A stretch of DNA of 64,000 nucleotides from Streptacidiphilus jiangxiensis (GTDB taxonomy: Bacteria > Actinomycetota > Actinomycetes > Streptomycetales > Streptomycetaceae): contig NZ_FOAZ01000010.1 of assembly GCF_900109465.1 (NCBI RefSeq), positions 124,001 to 188,000 on the forward strand. Direction: 5' to 3'. Made by a program: the position numbers and the translations under genes. The notes under the pieces were generated by a model. The model saw only the letters and a list, made by a program, of their open reading frames with translations, had not been told where the DNA came from and ran no database searches. The stretch's first letter is position 1. Each line of letters opens with the position of its first letter. Shown here one piece after another: positions 17,735 through 25,183 of the stretch.

Positions 17735-19460
17735 CCTCCGGGACTTCGCCGAGGACCTCCACGAGACCGCTCGCGCGAGCTTCGGGGAGTCGACGGGCAC
17801 GCCCTACTACAACGACTCCTTTACGGAGGTTGTGGGCACCTACCTGATCGAGGACGGCGCCCTCGAAGACGTCGAGCCCTGCTACTTCCGGAAGGTGACC
17901 GAGACCGGTCGCGGATCGATGGAGGTCTTCGGCTACCACGTTGGCCGCGGCGGAACCGTCCTGGACATCGTGACTGCGGAACCGAACCGCAAGGCGGAGG
18001 TGCTCCGGAAGACCGACGTCCAGCGGGTCCTTCGTCGGGCCCGCAACTTCGTGGAACGCTGCCGGCAGGGAATCCACCTGGAGCTGGCCGAGACCGATCG
18101 CGCCCACCCCATGGCACTCGCGATCAACGGCGCCTGGCCCGAGCTGACCAGGGTGAGGATCTTCCTGGTCACGGACGGGCGCGTGACCGTGGACGCATGG
18201 GAAGAGGAGGAGATCGCCGGTCTCAGGTGTACCTACGAGCTCTGGGACATCGAGCGACTCTACCGGCTCGCAACCTCCGGCCGCCCGGAGGAGGACACAG
18301 TCATCGAGCTCGATCCGCCGCTGGCGTGCCTGCCGGTGCCTGGAGACGAAGACTACTCGTGCCTCCTGACCGCGATTCCCGGAAGTGTCCTCGCCGGGCT
18401 GTACGACACGCACGGCGCCAAGCTGCTGCAGCGGAACGTGCGGGCCTACCTGCAGGCCCGCACGAAGGTGAACAAGGGCATCGGCGAGACGGTCAGGAAC
18501 TCCCCTGGTCGCTTCCTCGCGTACAACAACGGCGTGTCGGCGACTGCCAGCGCCGTGGTCGCGAGCTCAACCAGCGGCGGATTCCACGAGGTCAGTCAGC
18601 TGGTGAACCTGCAGATCGTCAACGGTGGTCAGACCACGGCCTCGCTCCACCATCTCTGGAGTCGCGACCCTGGGAGCCTTGACGGAGTGTCGGTGCCTGT
18701 GAAGATCACCGTTGTCGGCTCCGACGCTCTCGACGAGCTCGTCTCTGAGATCTCGCGGTGCGCGAACTCCCAGAACGCGATCAAGGAAGCCGACTTCCAG
18801 GCCAACGGCCCGTTCCACGTGGCCCTTGAGAGACTGTCCCGATCGCTCTGGGTGCCTGCCCGCGAGGGCAGCACCGTCCAGTCCCACTGGTACTACGAGC
18901 GGGTTCGCGGCCAGTACCAGGTGGACGTGAGCAGGAGAGACAGAGGCGCCCAACAGCGAACGTTCAGGGCGGAGAACCCAGCCGCCCAGAGGTTCGGCAA
19001 GACTGAACTCGCAAAGTACGAGCTCGCGTTCCTGAGGCGTCCGCACACTGTGACCCTGGGACGCGAGAAGTGCTTCCAGATATGGACCTCAGAGGTTCTT
19101 GGCGGCTCGGCTGAGCCGGTGATACCCGACCGTGAGTACTTTCAGCGCCTGGTCGCCAAGGCGATACTCTTCGAGCGCACAAGGAAGATCATCCAGTCCA
19201 TGCGACTCGGAGGCTACCTCGGTCCCACTGCCACGTACGTCGTGTCGCTGGTTACCGACCGCTGCGAGGACCGGATCGAGCTCGACGAGATCTGGCAGAC
19301 ACAGAACCTTCCACCCTGGCTGATCGACGTCGTCCCGCATCTGGCTGGGGATGTTGTTCGCCCCCTCCTCGTGGATGCTCCGGAGGCGGCAAACGTCACC
19401 GAGTGGTGCAAGAAGAGTGCCTGCTGGGATCGCGTCCGAGAGTGCAGCTGGACCCCGTGA
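17721..19460 (+). CDS. AIPR-family protein (abortive infection/phage resistance)
   Basis: The protein is 579 residues from TTG 17721, chosen because GGGGGAGG lies 7 bases upstream and the frame starts inside the preceding gene. AIPR hallmarks are present: YLQARTKVNKGIGETVRNSP, FLAYNNGVSATA, LQIVNGGQTTASLHH and EISRCANSQNAIKEADFQAN. These occupy about residues 240-380, followed by HWYYERVRGQYQVD. The family is linked to phage resistance, but its biochemical activity is not clear. It is the last gene of the Mza-like operon, whose four genes all overlap or abut, so the products are likely made in fixed ratio as a complex. Confidence 0.9.
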   Translation: MFESDLRDFAEDLHETARASFGESTGTPYYNDSFTEVVGTYLIEDGALEDVEPCYFRKVTETGRGSMEVFGYHVGRGGTVLDIVTAEPNRKAEVLRKTDVQRVLRRARNFVERCRQGIHLELAETDRAHPMALAINGAWPELTRVRIFLVTDGRVTVDAWEEEEIAGLRCTYELWDIERLYRLATSGRPEEDTVIELDPPLACLPVPGDEDYSCLLTAIPGSVLAGLYDTHGAKLLQRNVRAYLQARTKVNKGIGETVRNSPGRFLAYNNGVSATASAVVASSTSGGFHEVSQLVNLQIVNGGQTTASLHHLWSRDPGSLDGVSVPVKITVVGSDALDELVSEISRCANSQNAIKEADFQANGPFHVALERLSRSLWVPAREGSTVQSHWYYERVRGQYQVDVSRRDRGAQQRTFRAENPAAQRFGKTELAKYELAFLRRPHTVTLGREKCFQIWTSEVLGGSAEPVIPDREYFQRLVAKAILFERTRKIIQSMRLGGYLGPTATYVVSLVTDRCEDRIELDEIWQTQNLPPWLIDVVPHLAGDVVRPLLVDAPEAANVTEWCKKSACWDRVRECSWTP

Positions 19461-19485
19461 CATCCACACGAGCCTGATCGTTAGG

Positions 19486-19698
19486 ATGTACGACCAGGCA
19501 ACCATCTTCCAGATGTTCCGGACACTGCGTACCGATAGGCCGTCCGCCGAGGCGGACCAGATCGGACGAGCAGAGTCCGCGACAACCGTGCGCGCCGAAC
19601 TGCCGAGACCACAGGGCGGTTCGGCGCTTCTGGTTGATTGCCATGGGGCATCTGTGGTGTCGTGGTCCTCGTCATACGGTGTGGAGCGGAGGGTGTAG
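19486..19698 (+). CDS. possible small protein ahead of the DNA methylase
   Basis: A 70-residue frame from ATG 19486 (TTAGG upstream) begins MYDQATIFQMFRTLRTDRPS and ends with TAG two bases before the methylase GTG. It has no recognised domain. It fills most of the 239-bp gap between AIPR and the methylase. It could be a leader or a small control protein, but may equally be non-coding. Confidence 0.22.
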   Translation: MYDQATIFQMFRTLRTDRPSAEADQIGRAESATTVRAELPRPQGGSALLVDCHGASVVSWSSSYGVERRV

Positions 19699-19699
19699 G

Positions 19700-21643
19700 G
19701 TGTCGGGCCGGACTCGTGCGCCGGGAACCTACGGGGTCCGGTTGGTGCGCAGCAAATACCTCCCACTGGAGCCGCACCCCGATTCCTGCACGCCCGACAC
19801 CTTCCGCGAGTTCCTTAGTCGCCACGAGGGCGAGCCGCTCGCAATTGATCTTTTCTCGGGCGCCGGGGGGCTCAGCCTCGGCCTCAAGCGCGCTGGCTGG
19901 ACCGTTGCCGCCGCAGTCGACAAGGACGAGCGGGCGTTGGAGACCCATCGCCACAACTTCCCGGGCATGAGTTTGGAGCTCGACCTCGGAAGCCTGAGCG
20001 ACCGCGAGAAGCTCCTGTCCCTCTTCGAAGGCGTGAAGGTCGACCTTGTCGCCGGTGGCCCGCCCTGTCAGCCCTTCAGCCGGGCGGGCAGCGCGAAGAT
20101 CCGAAGTCTCGTCGAAGCCGGTGTCCGCGAGGAGCAGGACCTCCGCAAGGAGCTCTGGCGCGCCTACATCGACATCGTGCTGGCCCTGAAGCCACGGGCC
20201 GTGCTGATGGAGAACGTCCCGGATATGGGCCTTGCGGACGACTTCCGCGTGATTCGGATCATCGAGGAGAAGCTCGAGCGGGCGGACTACGCGACCCAGG
20301 TCCAGCTGGTGGACGCATGGAAGTTCGGCGTCCCCCAGCATCGACGCCGGCTGATCCTTCTGGCGCGTCTGGACTCCCAGGAGTTCCGTTGGCCGGCCCC
20401 CAGCCAGAGGCATGTCACGCTCCGTGATGCCATCTCGGATCTCCCTCCCATTCCGGAGAAGGAGACCGGGGAGCGTGAAACCCCCTACCCGTCCCGGCAG
20501 AAGCTTTCCGACTTCGCCAAGGTCATGCGGCAGGACGCGGTCAAGGGCCTGGTTCACGACCACATGACCCGTCCAGTGCGGGACGACGACCGGGAACTCT
20601 TCTCGCTGATGGACGAGAAGAGCCTCTACTCGGACCTCTATGAGAAGTACAAGGACGACCCCGACAAGGCGCGGCTCTTCCGGTACGACACCGAGCACTT
20701 CACTGACAAGTACAACCGGCTCGGCTGGAACGAACTGAGCCGGACCATCACGGCCCACATCGCCAAGGACGGGTACTGGTACATCCACCCGGGGCAACCC
20801 CGGACCCTCACCGTGAGAGAGGCTGCGCGGATCCAGACGTTTCCGGACGCCTTCCGCTTCGCCGGCATGCGGAGCGACGCATTCCGGCAGATCGGCAACG
20901 CGGTTCCCCCGCTCCTCGGTGCCGCAGCCGCTCTCGCGGTCAGGCAACATCCCGAGGACTCGGCGACCGAACCACTCCATCCGTTCTGGCGGACCGTCCG
21001 AAAGGAACTGACGGGCTGGGCAACGGTTCTCCGGGAGGACGATGGCTGGAGCCTGCTGCCTGGCCCTGAGATGGGAGCCCCCCAGGCAGCCGTCGCTGCC
21101 CTGCTCAGCACCGGGCGAGGCGGCCCATCGAGCACCGCAGAGGCAATGGCCCACGTTCGTGGCCTCACAAGCATCACGCGGGCCGTCTACGCGAAGCTCC
21201 TGGCATGCGCTCCGAATGCGGCGGCTCGTAAGTCCCTGGAACGCCTCGAAGGCATCGCCGGCAAGCGCAAGCCCTGGGAAGATCCCGAAAAGGTCATCGA
21301 AGCCCTAGCCTTCAAGCCGAACGAGAAGTCCGTGTTCAGGCTCCTGATGAACAACGACCTCCTGCTCGCGTCGCAAGGGGCGATCCGTGTCGCTGAGCGG
21401 GTCGCAGGCATAAGCCTCAGAGCCAGCTCGGGGGACGAACCGGCTAACGCCCTCAACGACGGCCGGGTGAACCTCTCGAAACTGGTCGGTGCAGGCGACG
21501 AGGCACCGCTCCGGATGGCGGCGGTCAGGCTCCTGAGCCTGACCGAATGCCGTGCCGCCGGCCCGAGCTGCACCAAGTGCCCGCTTCAGTCCCTGTGCGC
21601 AAGCGAATCCGTTCTGTCGGAGGAGCAGGAAGCTCTCTTCTGA
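19700..21643 (+). CDS. cytosine-5 DNA methylase with C-terminal EndoIII-type 4Fe-4S loop
   Basis: The protein is 647 residues from GTG 19700, chosen for CGGAGGG 6 bases upstream. Motif I is IDLFSGAGGLSLG (about residue 49), motif IV is GGPPCQPFS with catalytic Cys near 123, motif VI is MENVPD, motif VIII is QHRRRL, and motifs IX/X are near TVREAARIQTFPD and FRQIGNAVPPLL. It transfers a methyl group to C5 of cytosine. The methylase ends near residue 420. The remaining 220 residues are helical and finish with C617-x6-C624-x2-C627-x5-C633, exactly the spacing of the endonuclease III/MutY iron-sulphur loop. No clear catalytic Lys/Asp pair is seen in that region. It converges on Vsr with 8 bases between the stops. 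Confidence 0.9.
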   Translation: MSGRTRAPGTYGVRLVRSKYLPLEPHPDSCTPDTFREFLSRHEGEPLAIDLFSGAGGLSLGLKRAGWTVAAAVDKDERALETHRHNFPGMSLELDLGSLSDREKLLSLFEGVKVDLVAGGPPCQPFSRAGSAKIRSLVEAGVREEQDLRKELWRAYIDIVLALKPRAVLMENVPDMGLADDFRVIRIIEEKLERADYATQVQLVDAWKFGVPQHRRRLILLARLDSQEFRWPAPSQRHVTLRDAISDLPPIPEKETGERETPYPSRQKLSDFAKVMRQDAVKGLVHDHMTRPVRDDDRELFSLMDEKSLYSDLYEKYKDDPDKARLFRYDTEHFTDKYNRLGWNELSRTITAHIAKDGYWYIHPGQPRTLTVREAARIQTFPDAFRFAGMRSDAFRQIGNAVPPLLGAAAALAVRQHPEDSATEPLHPFWRTVRKELTGWATVLREDDGWSLLPGPEMGAPQAAVAALLSTGRGGPSSTAEAMAHVRGLTSITRAVYAKLLACAPNAAARKSLERLEGIAGKRKPWEDPEKVIEALAFKPNEKSVFRLLMNNDLLLASQGAIRVAERVAGISLRASSGDEPANALNDGRVNLSKLVGAGDEAPLRMAAVRLLSLTECRAAGPSCTKCPLQSLCASESVLSEEQEALF

Positions 21644-21651
21644 GGAGGGCC

Positions 21652-22071
21652 TCATGCTTCTCCCTTGGCAACCGACTGAACCCGATGCGCAGCGCCGGTC
21701 GGATCTCGACGGACCTGACACTCCCAGAGACGGACCACCGTCCATCCGCCGGCCTCGGCAACGGCGTTGTTTCGCTGGTCACGCTCCCTGTTGGTCTCGA
21801 TCTTCTGTTTCCACCTGTCGGCATTGGGTCCCCGAAACTCGGTCGCCCCGTGCTCCGGGCATCCGTGCCAGAAGCAGCCGTCGACGAAGACGGCCACCTT
21901 GTATCTAGGCAGTACGAAGTCAGGTGTGCATCGGGGCGCAACCGGAACGTGCAGCCGGAAGCGGAGTCCGAGCGCGTGGACATGCTGCCGGAGAAGCACC
22001 TCGGGCTTGGTGTTGCGGGTGACACGCCCGCGAAGGTGCGCGCCCGCAGCCGTGCTCACCCACTCGTCCAC
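21652..22071 (-). CDS. vsr: very short patch repair endonuclease
   Basis: The protein is 139 residues from GTG 22071, behind AAAGGAAAG; an ATG at 22110 in frame lacks a good site and would add 13 residues. It shows the Vsr core: TRNTKPEVLLRQHVHALGLR, TPDFVLPRYKVAVFVDGCFW and HGCPEHG. Asp in VFVDGCFWH and the following His/Cys residues form the metal and zinc sites. The length matches the family. Vsr nicks beside T:G mismatches made when 5-methylcytosine deaminates, so it guards methylated sites. The pairing with the neighbouring cytosine methylase is typical, with the two genes tail to tail. Confidence 0.93.
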   Translation of the reverse strand: MDEWVSTAAGAHLRGRVTRNTKPEVLLRQHVHALGLRFRLHVPVAPRCTPDFVLPRYKVAVFVDGCFWHGCPEHGATEFRGPNADRWKQKIETNRERDQRNNAVAEAGGWTVVRLWECQVRRDPTGAAHRVQSVAKGEA

Positions 22072-22396
22072 TTCTTTCCTTTCTCTCCTGCCTGAGCCGG
22101 GTCCCCCCATCAGTACACGCCAGCCCAATTCTGCATGTCCGGATTCGCCGCCATTCGCCGTTGGCGTCCATGCCGTAGGCCAGCAGGATGGGGGCGGTTG
22201 GAGTCGGATGCCCCCTGTCGGCGACGGCTGAATGAGCCGCCGCCGACACCCCGAACGGGGCGAGTGAGCCAGCACTGACCCACCGCTGGTCAAGATGTAC
22301 TCCCAGGGCGTCAAGTCAGGTGAGTTGCCTGGCAGGCCATGTCCCTGCTTGGCCACCTACTCTGGGCACTTGGTGATACGGCAGAGACAGGCAGTC

Positions 22397-22774
22397 TCAA
22401 GCGGTACCCACGTCAGCGCTCTCATTTCCCCAGTCCCACTTTCCCTTCATCTTGGTCACCAGCCGAGCGAGCTCGGGGTCAGTCGCGATGCTGGGGTTGT
22501 TGATCAATGCAACGAGGGTGTGAACGAGGGAGCCCTTGCGAATGAGGCGGAAAGTATCTGCTGTGCTGATCGCATCCAGGGGTGGATACGCGATCAACCC
22601 GACCCCATCAAGCGCTCCAGCAAGGAGACGGGCCCGCTCGCCTGTCAGGCGGTCTTCCCCCGTCACCGCGCGGAAAGCATCCGTGACGTCAGAGCGGTGC
22701 ATGGTCTGCCAGGCCCGGCCACTCAGGGCCGACATAAGGATCTTTGCAATGGACGCGTAACTATCAGAAGGCAT
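22397..22774 (-). CDS. small unknown protein
   Basis: The protein is 125 residues and soluble, with helical segments (SYASIAKILMSALSGRAWQT, DVTDAFRAVTGEDRLTGERA, DTFRLIRKGSLVHTLVALIN). No domain is recognised. G/C-rich third positions and a clear stop boundary favour a real gene. It lies between Vsr and the repeat array, on the same strand as Vsr and the DrmAB genes. It may be a small accessory of the methylase-Vsr unit; this is only positional. Confidence 0.45.
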   Translation of the reverse strand: MPSDSYASIAKILMSALSGRAWQTMHRSDVTDAFRAVTGEDRLTGERARLLAGALDGVGLIAYPPLDAISTADTFRLIRKGSLVHTLVALINNPSIATDPELARLVTKMKGKWDWGNESADVGTA

Positions 22775-22943
22775 AGCTCACCCTCCACAGGTTGCCGACT
22801 GGAATTTCGAGCAGCGAGACCGCCCCTCGGGAATTCAGTAGAGCACCACACGCGCCCCGCGCGCAAGGGGGTCGCCGAATTTGGAGTGCCTCATGCGATG
22901 CCGCACACAAACATACAGGTCAGAGGCTTGCGTGCCATCGCGC

Positions 22944-23142
22944 GCGTGTATCCACGGTTTCTTTTCGACTGTTTCTTAAGTAGCTTCTCGCGATTATTTC
23001 GCCGATAGTTCTTCGTAACGGTTCCCCCGTAGTTAGTCGCAATGGTTTTCCGTAGTAGTTATTGCTAACGGGATCCGTTAGAAGTTCGGCGTAACGAGCC
23101 TCTTCGCAGCTTCTCGTAACAGTTCCAGGCGTGGATACACGC
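22944..23142. repeat. array of about seven degenerate 25-bp repeats inside a 13-bp inverted repeat
   Basis: GCGTGTATCCACG (22944-22956) is repeated inverted and exactly at 23130-23142. Between them, cores related to CGTAACGGTTCC recur at about 22966, 22991, 23014, 23038, 23064, 23090 and 23115, a spacing of 23-26 bp. Each is preceded by AG(T/C)T(T/C)-like bases. One copy pair forms CTAACG-GGATC-CGTTAG (23065-23081). The tract is poorer in G+C than its surroundings (22961-23020 has 25 G/C of 60) and has no coding frame. It lies in the gap before the DrmB 3' end. It could be an iteron-like, centromere-like or multi-site protein-binding region. Confidence 0.6.
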
Positions 23143-23284
23143 TTGCGGGTTCCTGAAAACGGCCAGGGAGTGAAAGCACTGAGGCCCGCTGGTAGGACAG
23201 CGGGCCTCAGTGGAACGAGCACTTCGCGTGGCCTTGAGCACTTCTGGTGCGCAAGCCGGCACGGCGCGCTGCCTTCTGGTGACG

Positions 23285-25183
23285 CTAGAGTGCAGGATCC
23301 CAGTAACCGACCCGGTCGCCCTCGGGGTCCCCGAAGAGGTGCCACCTGGACAGGTTGCGGTTCCAGTGCTGGCAGGCGGTCTCGGGGAGGAGCAGGCACC
23401 CCAGGTCGGCACCCTCGCTGCTGAGCATGCAGTTCGGATCGTAGAGACAGGAGTCGTTTTCCTTCGCCCGCGTCACGACGGCGTCCAGGTTCTGCTCGAT
23501 CACCGTGCGCAGGGCACCGAGGCTGAATTCGGCCCCACCGTTGGGGTAGAGCGCGAAGGCGAGGTCGTGGGGGAAGAGGTACTCCGACAGGCTGGTCTCG
23601 CTGTATCCGCTGTCCACGGCCAGAGCGCGGAGCAGCTGGTGCGCAAGTGAGTGCAGCAGTCCGAAGAGCTCGTAGACGGGCCCCTCGGGATCCCCTTCCG
23701 CCGGCCGCGTGTCCCGGTGGAACACCTCTCCGTCCCCTTGGCCCAACAACTGGAGCAGCCAACGTCGGACTCCTCCGGCGTCCATCAGCGCGGCATTCGT
23801 CACGAGGCCGTTCCGCACCAGCCAGCGGTGGACCCGCTCAGGATCCAGCTGGAAGAGGAGGGCCTCGGCCTGGGTGGGGTTCGCGTAGAGCAGGGTGCTG
23901 ACGGCCGCCCCACGGCCAGCACGGCCGCGATACGGGACCAAATCCGCCTCGTCCGGGGTGAAGCCCGTCCGGCTGTACCCCACGGCGACGTAGGTGACAG
24001 GGAGGTCACCGATGAGGCAGCTCGTTGCCGGATCGAACCCTGCGTTCACAAGGGCCCCGCGGTAGCGGTTGTACAGCCGGAGCCGCTCGGGGTTCCGGGC
24101 CTCCCGCTCCAAGCGGTCAATGTCGACGCGCTCGAGGTTGAGAACCCTTCGGAAGGTGTGGAGCTGGGTCGCTATCTGACGGACAGCGTCGCTGTCAGGC
24201 TCAAGACCGAGCGCCTTGCGCACCTGGTCCTTCAGGACGCCGACATCGACAGGCATGAAACGGGCTCGCAGGGCACGAGCTGCATCGTGCAGTCCGTTGG
24301 CCTCCATGACCTCGATGCTCGAGAGCACCTCCGGTGGAACGTCAGTGGTCAGGCCGTCAGTGAGCCTTCGGAACTCATCCTCGGTGATCTCCTCCAGCCA
24401 GCGTCCCAGGACGGCAACCGTGTAGGTGGGAGCGGCCGCTCTGCGCGCCTCCTCCGCCGACGTCGCGTTCACGAGGGTGAACCCCTGGCCGACGTGGGCG
24501 GCGCCGGCCGAGTGCAGCAGTGGCTGCATGTACTTGTCGGAGTAGCTGCAGCTCGGGTTGTTGCAGTTCCATTGAACGCCGTAGGGAAAACCGCAGGTCA
24601 TACACTCCCAGCGAAAGTCCCGGAAGCGGCTGGCTCGGTCGTCGAGCTTGAACGTGGTGTGGTTCCTCGGGCAGGAGCGAGGGGGCTGCATCTGGGCCAC
24701 CTCGCCGCACCGGTGGGCGAAGACGAACTGGAGCTGCCGGTTGCCGGCCTTGTTGCCACAAGCCGGACAGGCAGGCGGCCAGTCGTCCACGCCGGGGCGC
24801 GGGTCCGACGCTGTCCAGACAAGACCACACGCCACCCGCGCGCACCGCACCACACGCGGCCAGACCCGGCAGAACACCTTGCCGGGGATGACCACCTCGT
24901 ACTGCCGGTTGCCCAGTCCGCCCTCCTGGGGGAACTCCGGTGCCCGGTCGGCACCCTGGGCGGATGCTCGTCCCGCCGACCTCCAGCGGGAGACGAAGCG
25001 CACCGCCTCGCCGACCAAGTGTTCGCGGTCGAGCAGCGGCCCTTCGAACTCCTCGTCACGTCCGTACTGCACGACCTGGGCGGTGTACCCGCCCTTGTGG
25101 TCGAAGGTCTGACCGGGTCGGTGCCGGTAGAGCACCTGGTTGCGGTCCCGCGCCATGTCGTCAAACCTCGGGTTGAACGGCAT
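23285..25183 (-). CDS. drmB: DrmB-like protein with C-terminal DUF1998
   Basis: The protein is 632 residues. The ATG overlaps the DrmA stop as TGATG. Cys pairs suggest zinc sites at CPACGN, CPRNH and WECMTCGF with WNCNNPSC. The C-terminal DUF1998 block has LLHSLAHQLLRALAV, NDSCLYDPNCM and GCLLLPETACQHWNRNLSR. DrmB partners the DrmA helicase in the DISARM core, which blocks incoming phage DNA. In full DISARM a PLD protein (DrmC) and a methylase complete the set. Here no HKD-type DrmC is adjacent, and the nearest cytosine methylase is the Mza-side gene about 2 kb beyond. It is best called DISARM-like. Confidence 0.8.
   Translation of the reverse strand: MPFNPRFDDMARDRNQVLYRHRPGQTFDHKGGYTAQVVQYGRDEEFEGPLLDREHLVGEAVRFVSRWRSAGRASAQGADRAPEFPQEGGLGNRQYEVVIPGKVFCRVWPRVVRCARVACGLVWTASDPRPGVDDWPPACPACGNKAGNRQLQFVFAHRCGEVAQMQPPRSCPRNHTTFKLDDRASRFRDFRWECMTCGFPYGVQWNCNNPSCSYSDKYMQPLLHSAGAAHVGQGFTLVNATSAEEARRAAAPTYTVAVLGRWLEEITEDEFRRLTDGLTTDVPPEVLSSIEVMEANGLHDAARALRARFMPVDVGVLKDQVRKALGLEPDSDAVRQIATQLHTFRRVLNLERVDIDRLEREARNPERLRLYNRYRGALVNAGFDPATSCLIGDLPVTYVAVGYSRTGFTPDEADLVPYRGRAGRGAAVSTLLYANPTQAEALLFQLDPERVHRWLVRNGLVTNAALMDAGGVRRWLLQLLGQGDGEVFHRDTRPAEGDPEGPVYELFGLLHSLAHQLLRALAVDSGYSETSLSEYLFPHDLAFALYPNGGAEFSLGALRTVIEQNLDAVVTRAKENDSCLYDPNCMLSSEGADLGCLLLPETACQHWNRNLSRWHLFGDPEGDRVGYWDPAL

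Noticed and set aside
22944-23142. Possible CRISPR array
   Set aside because: The repeats are degenerate and nearly contiguous with no conserved repeat/unique spacer alternation, and no cas genes are nearby.
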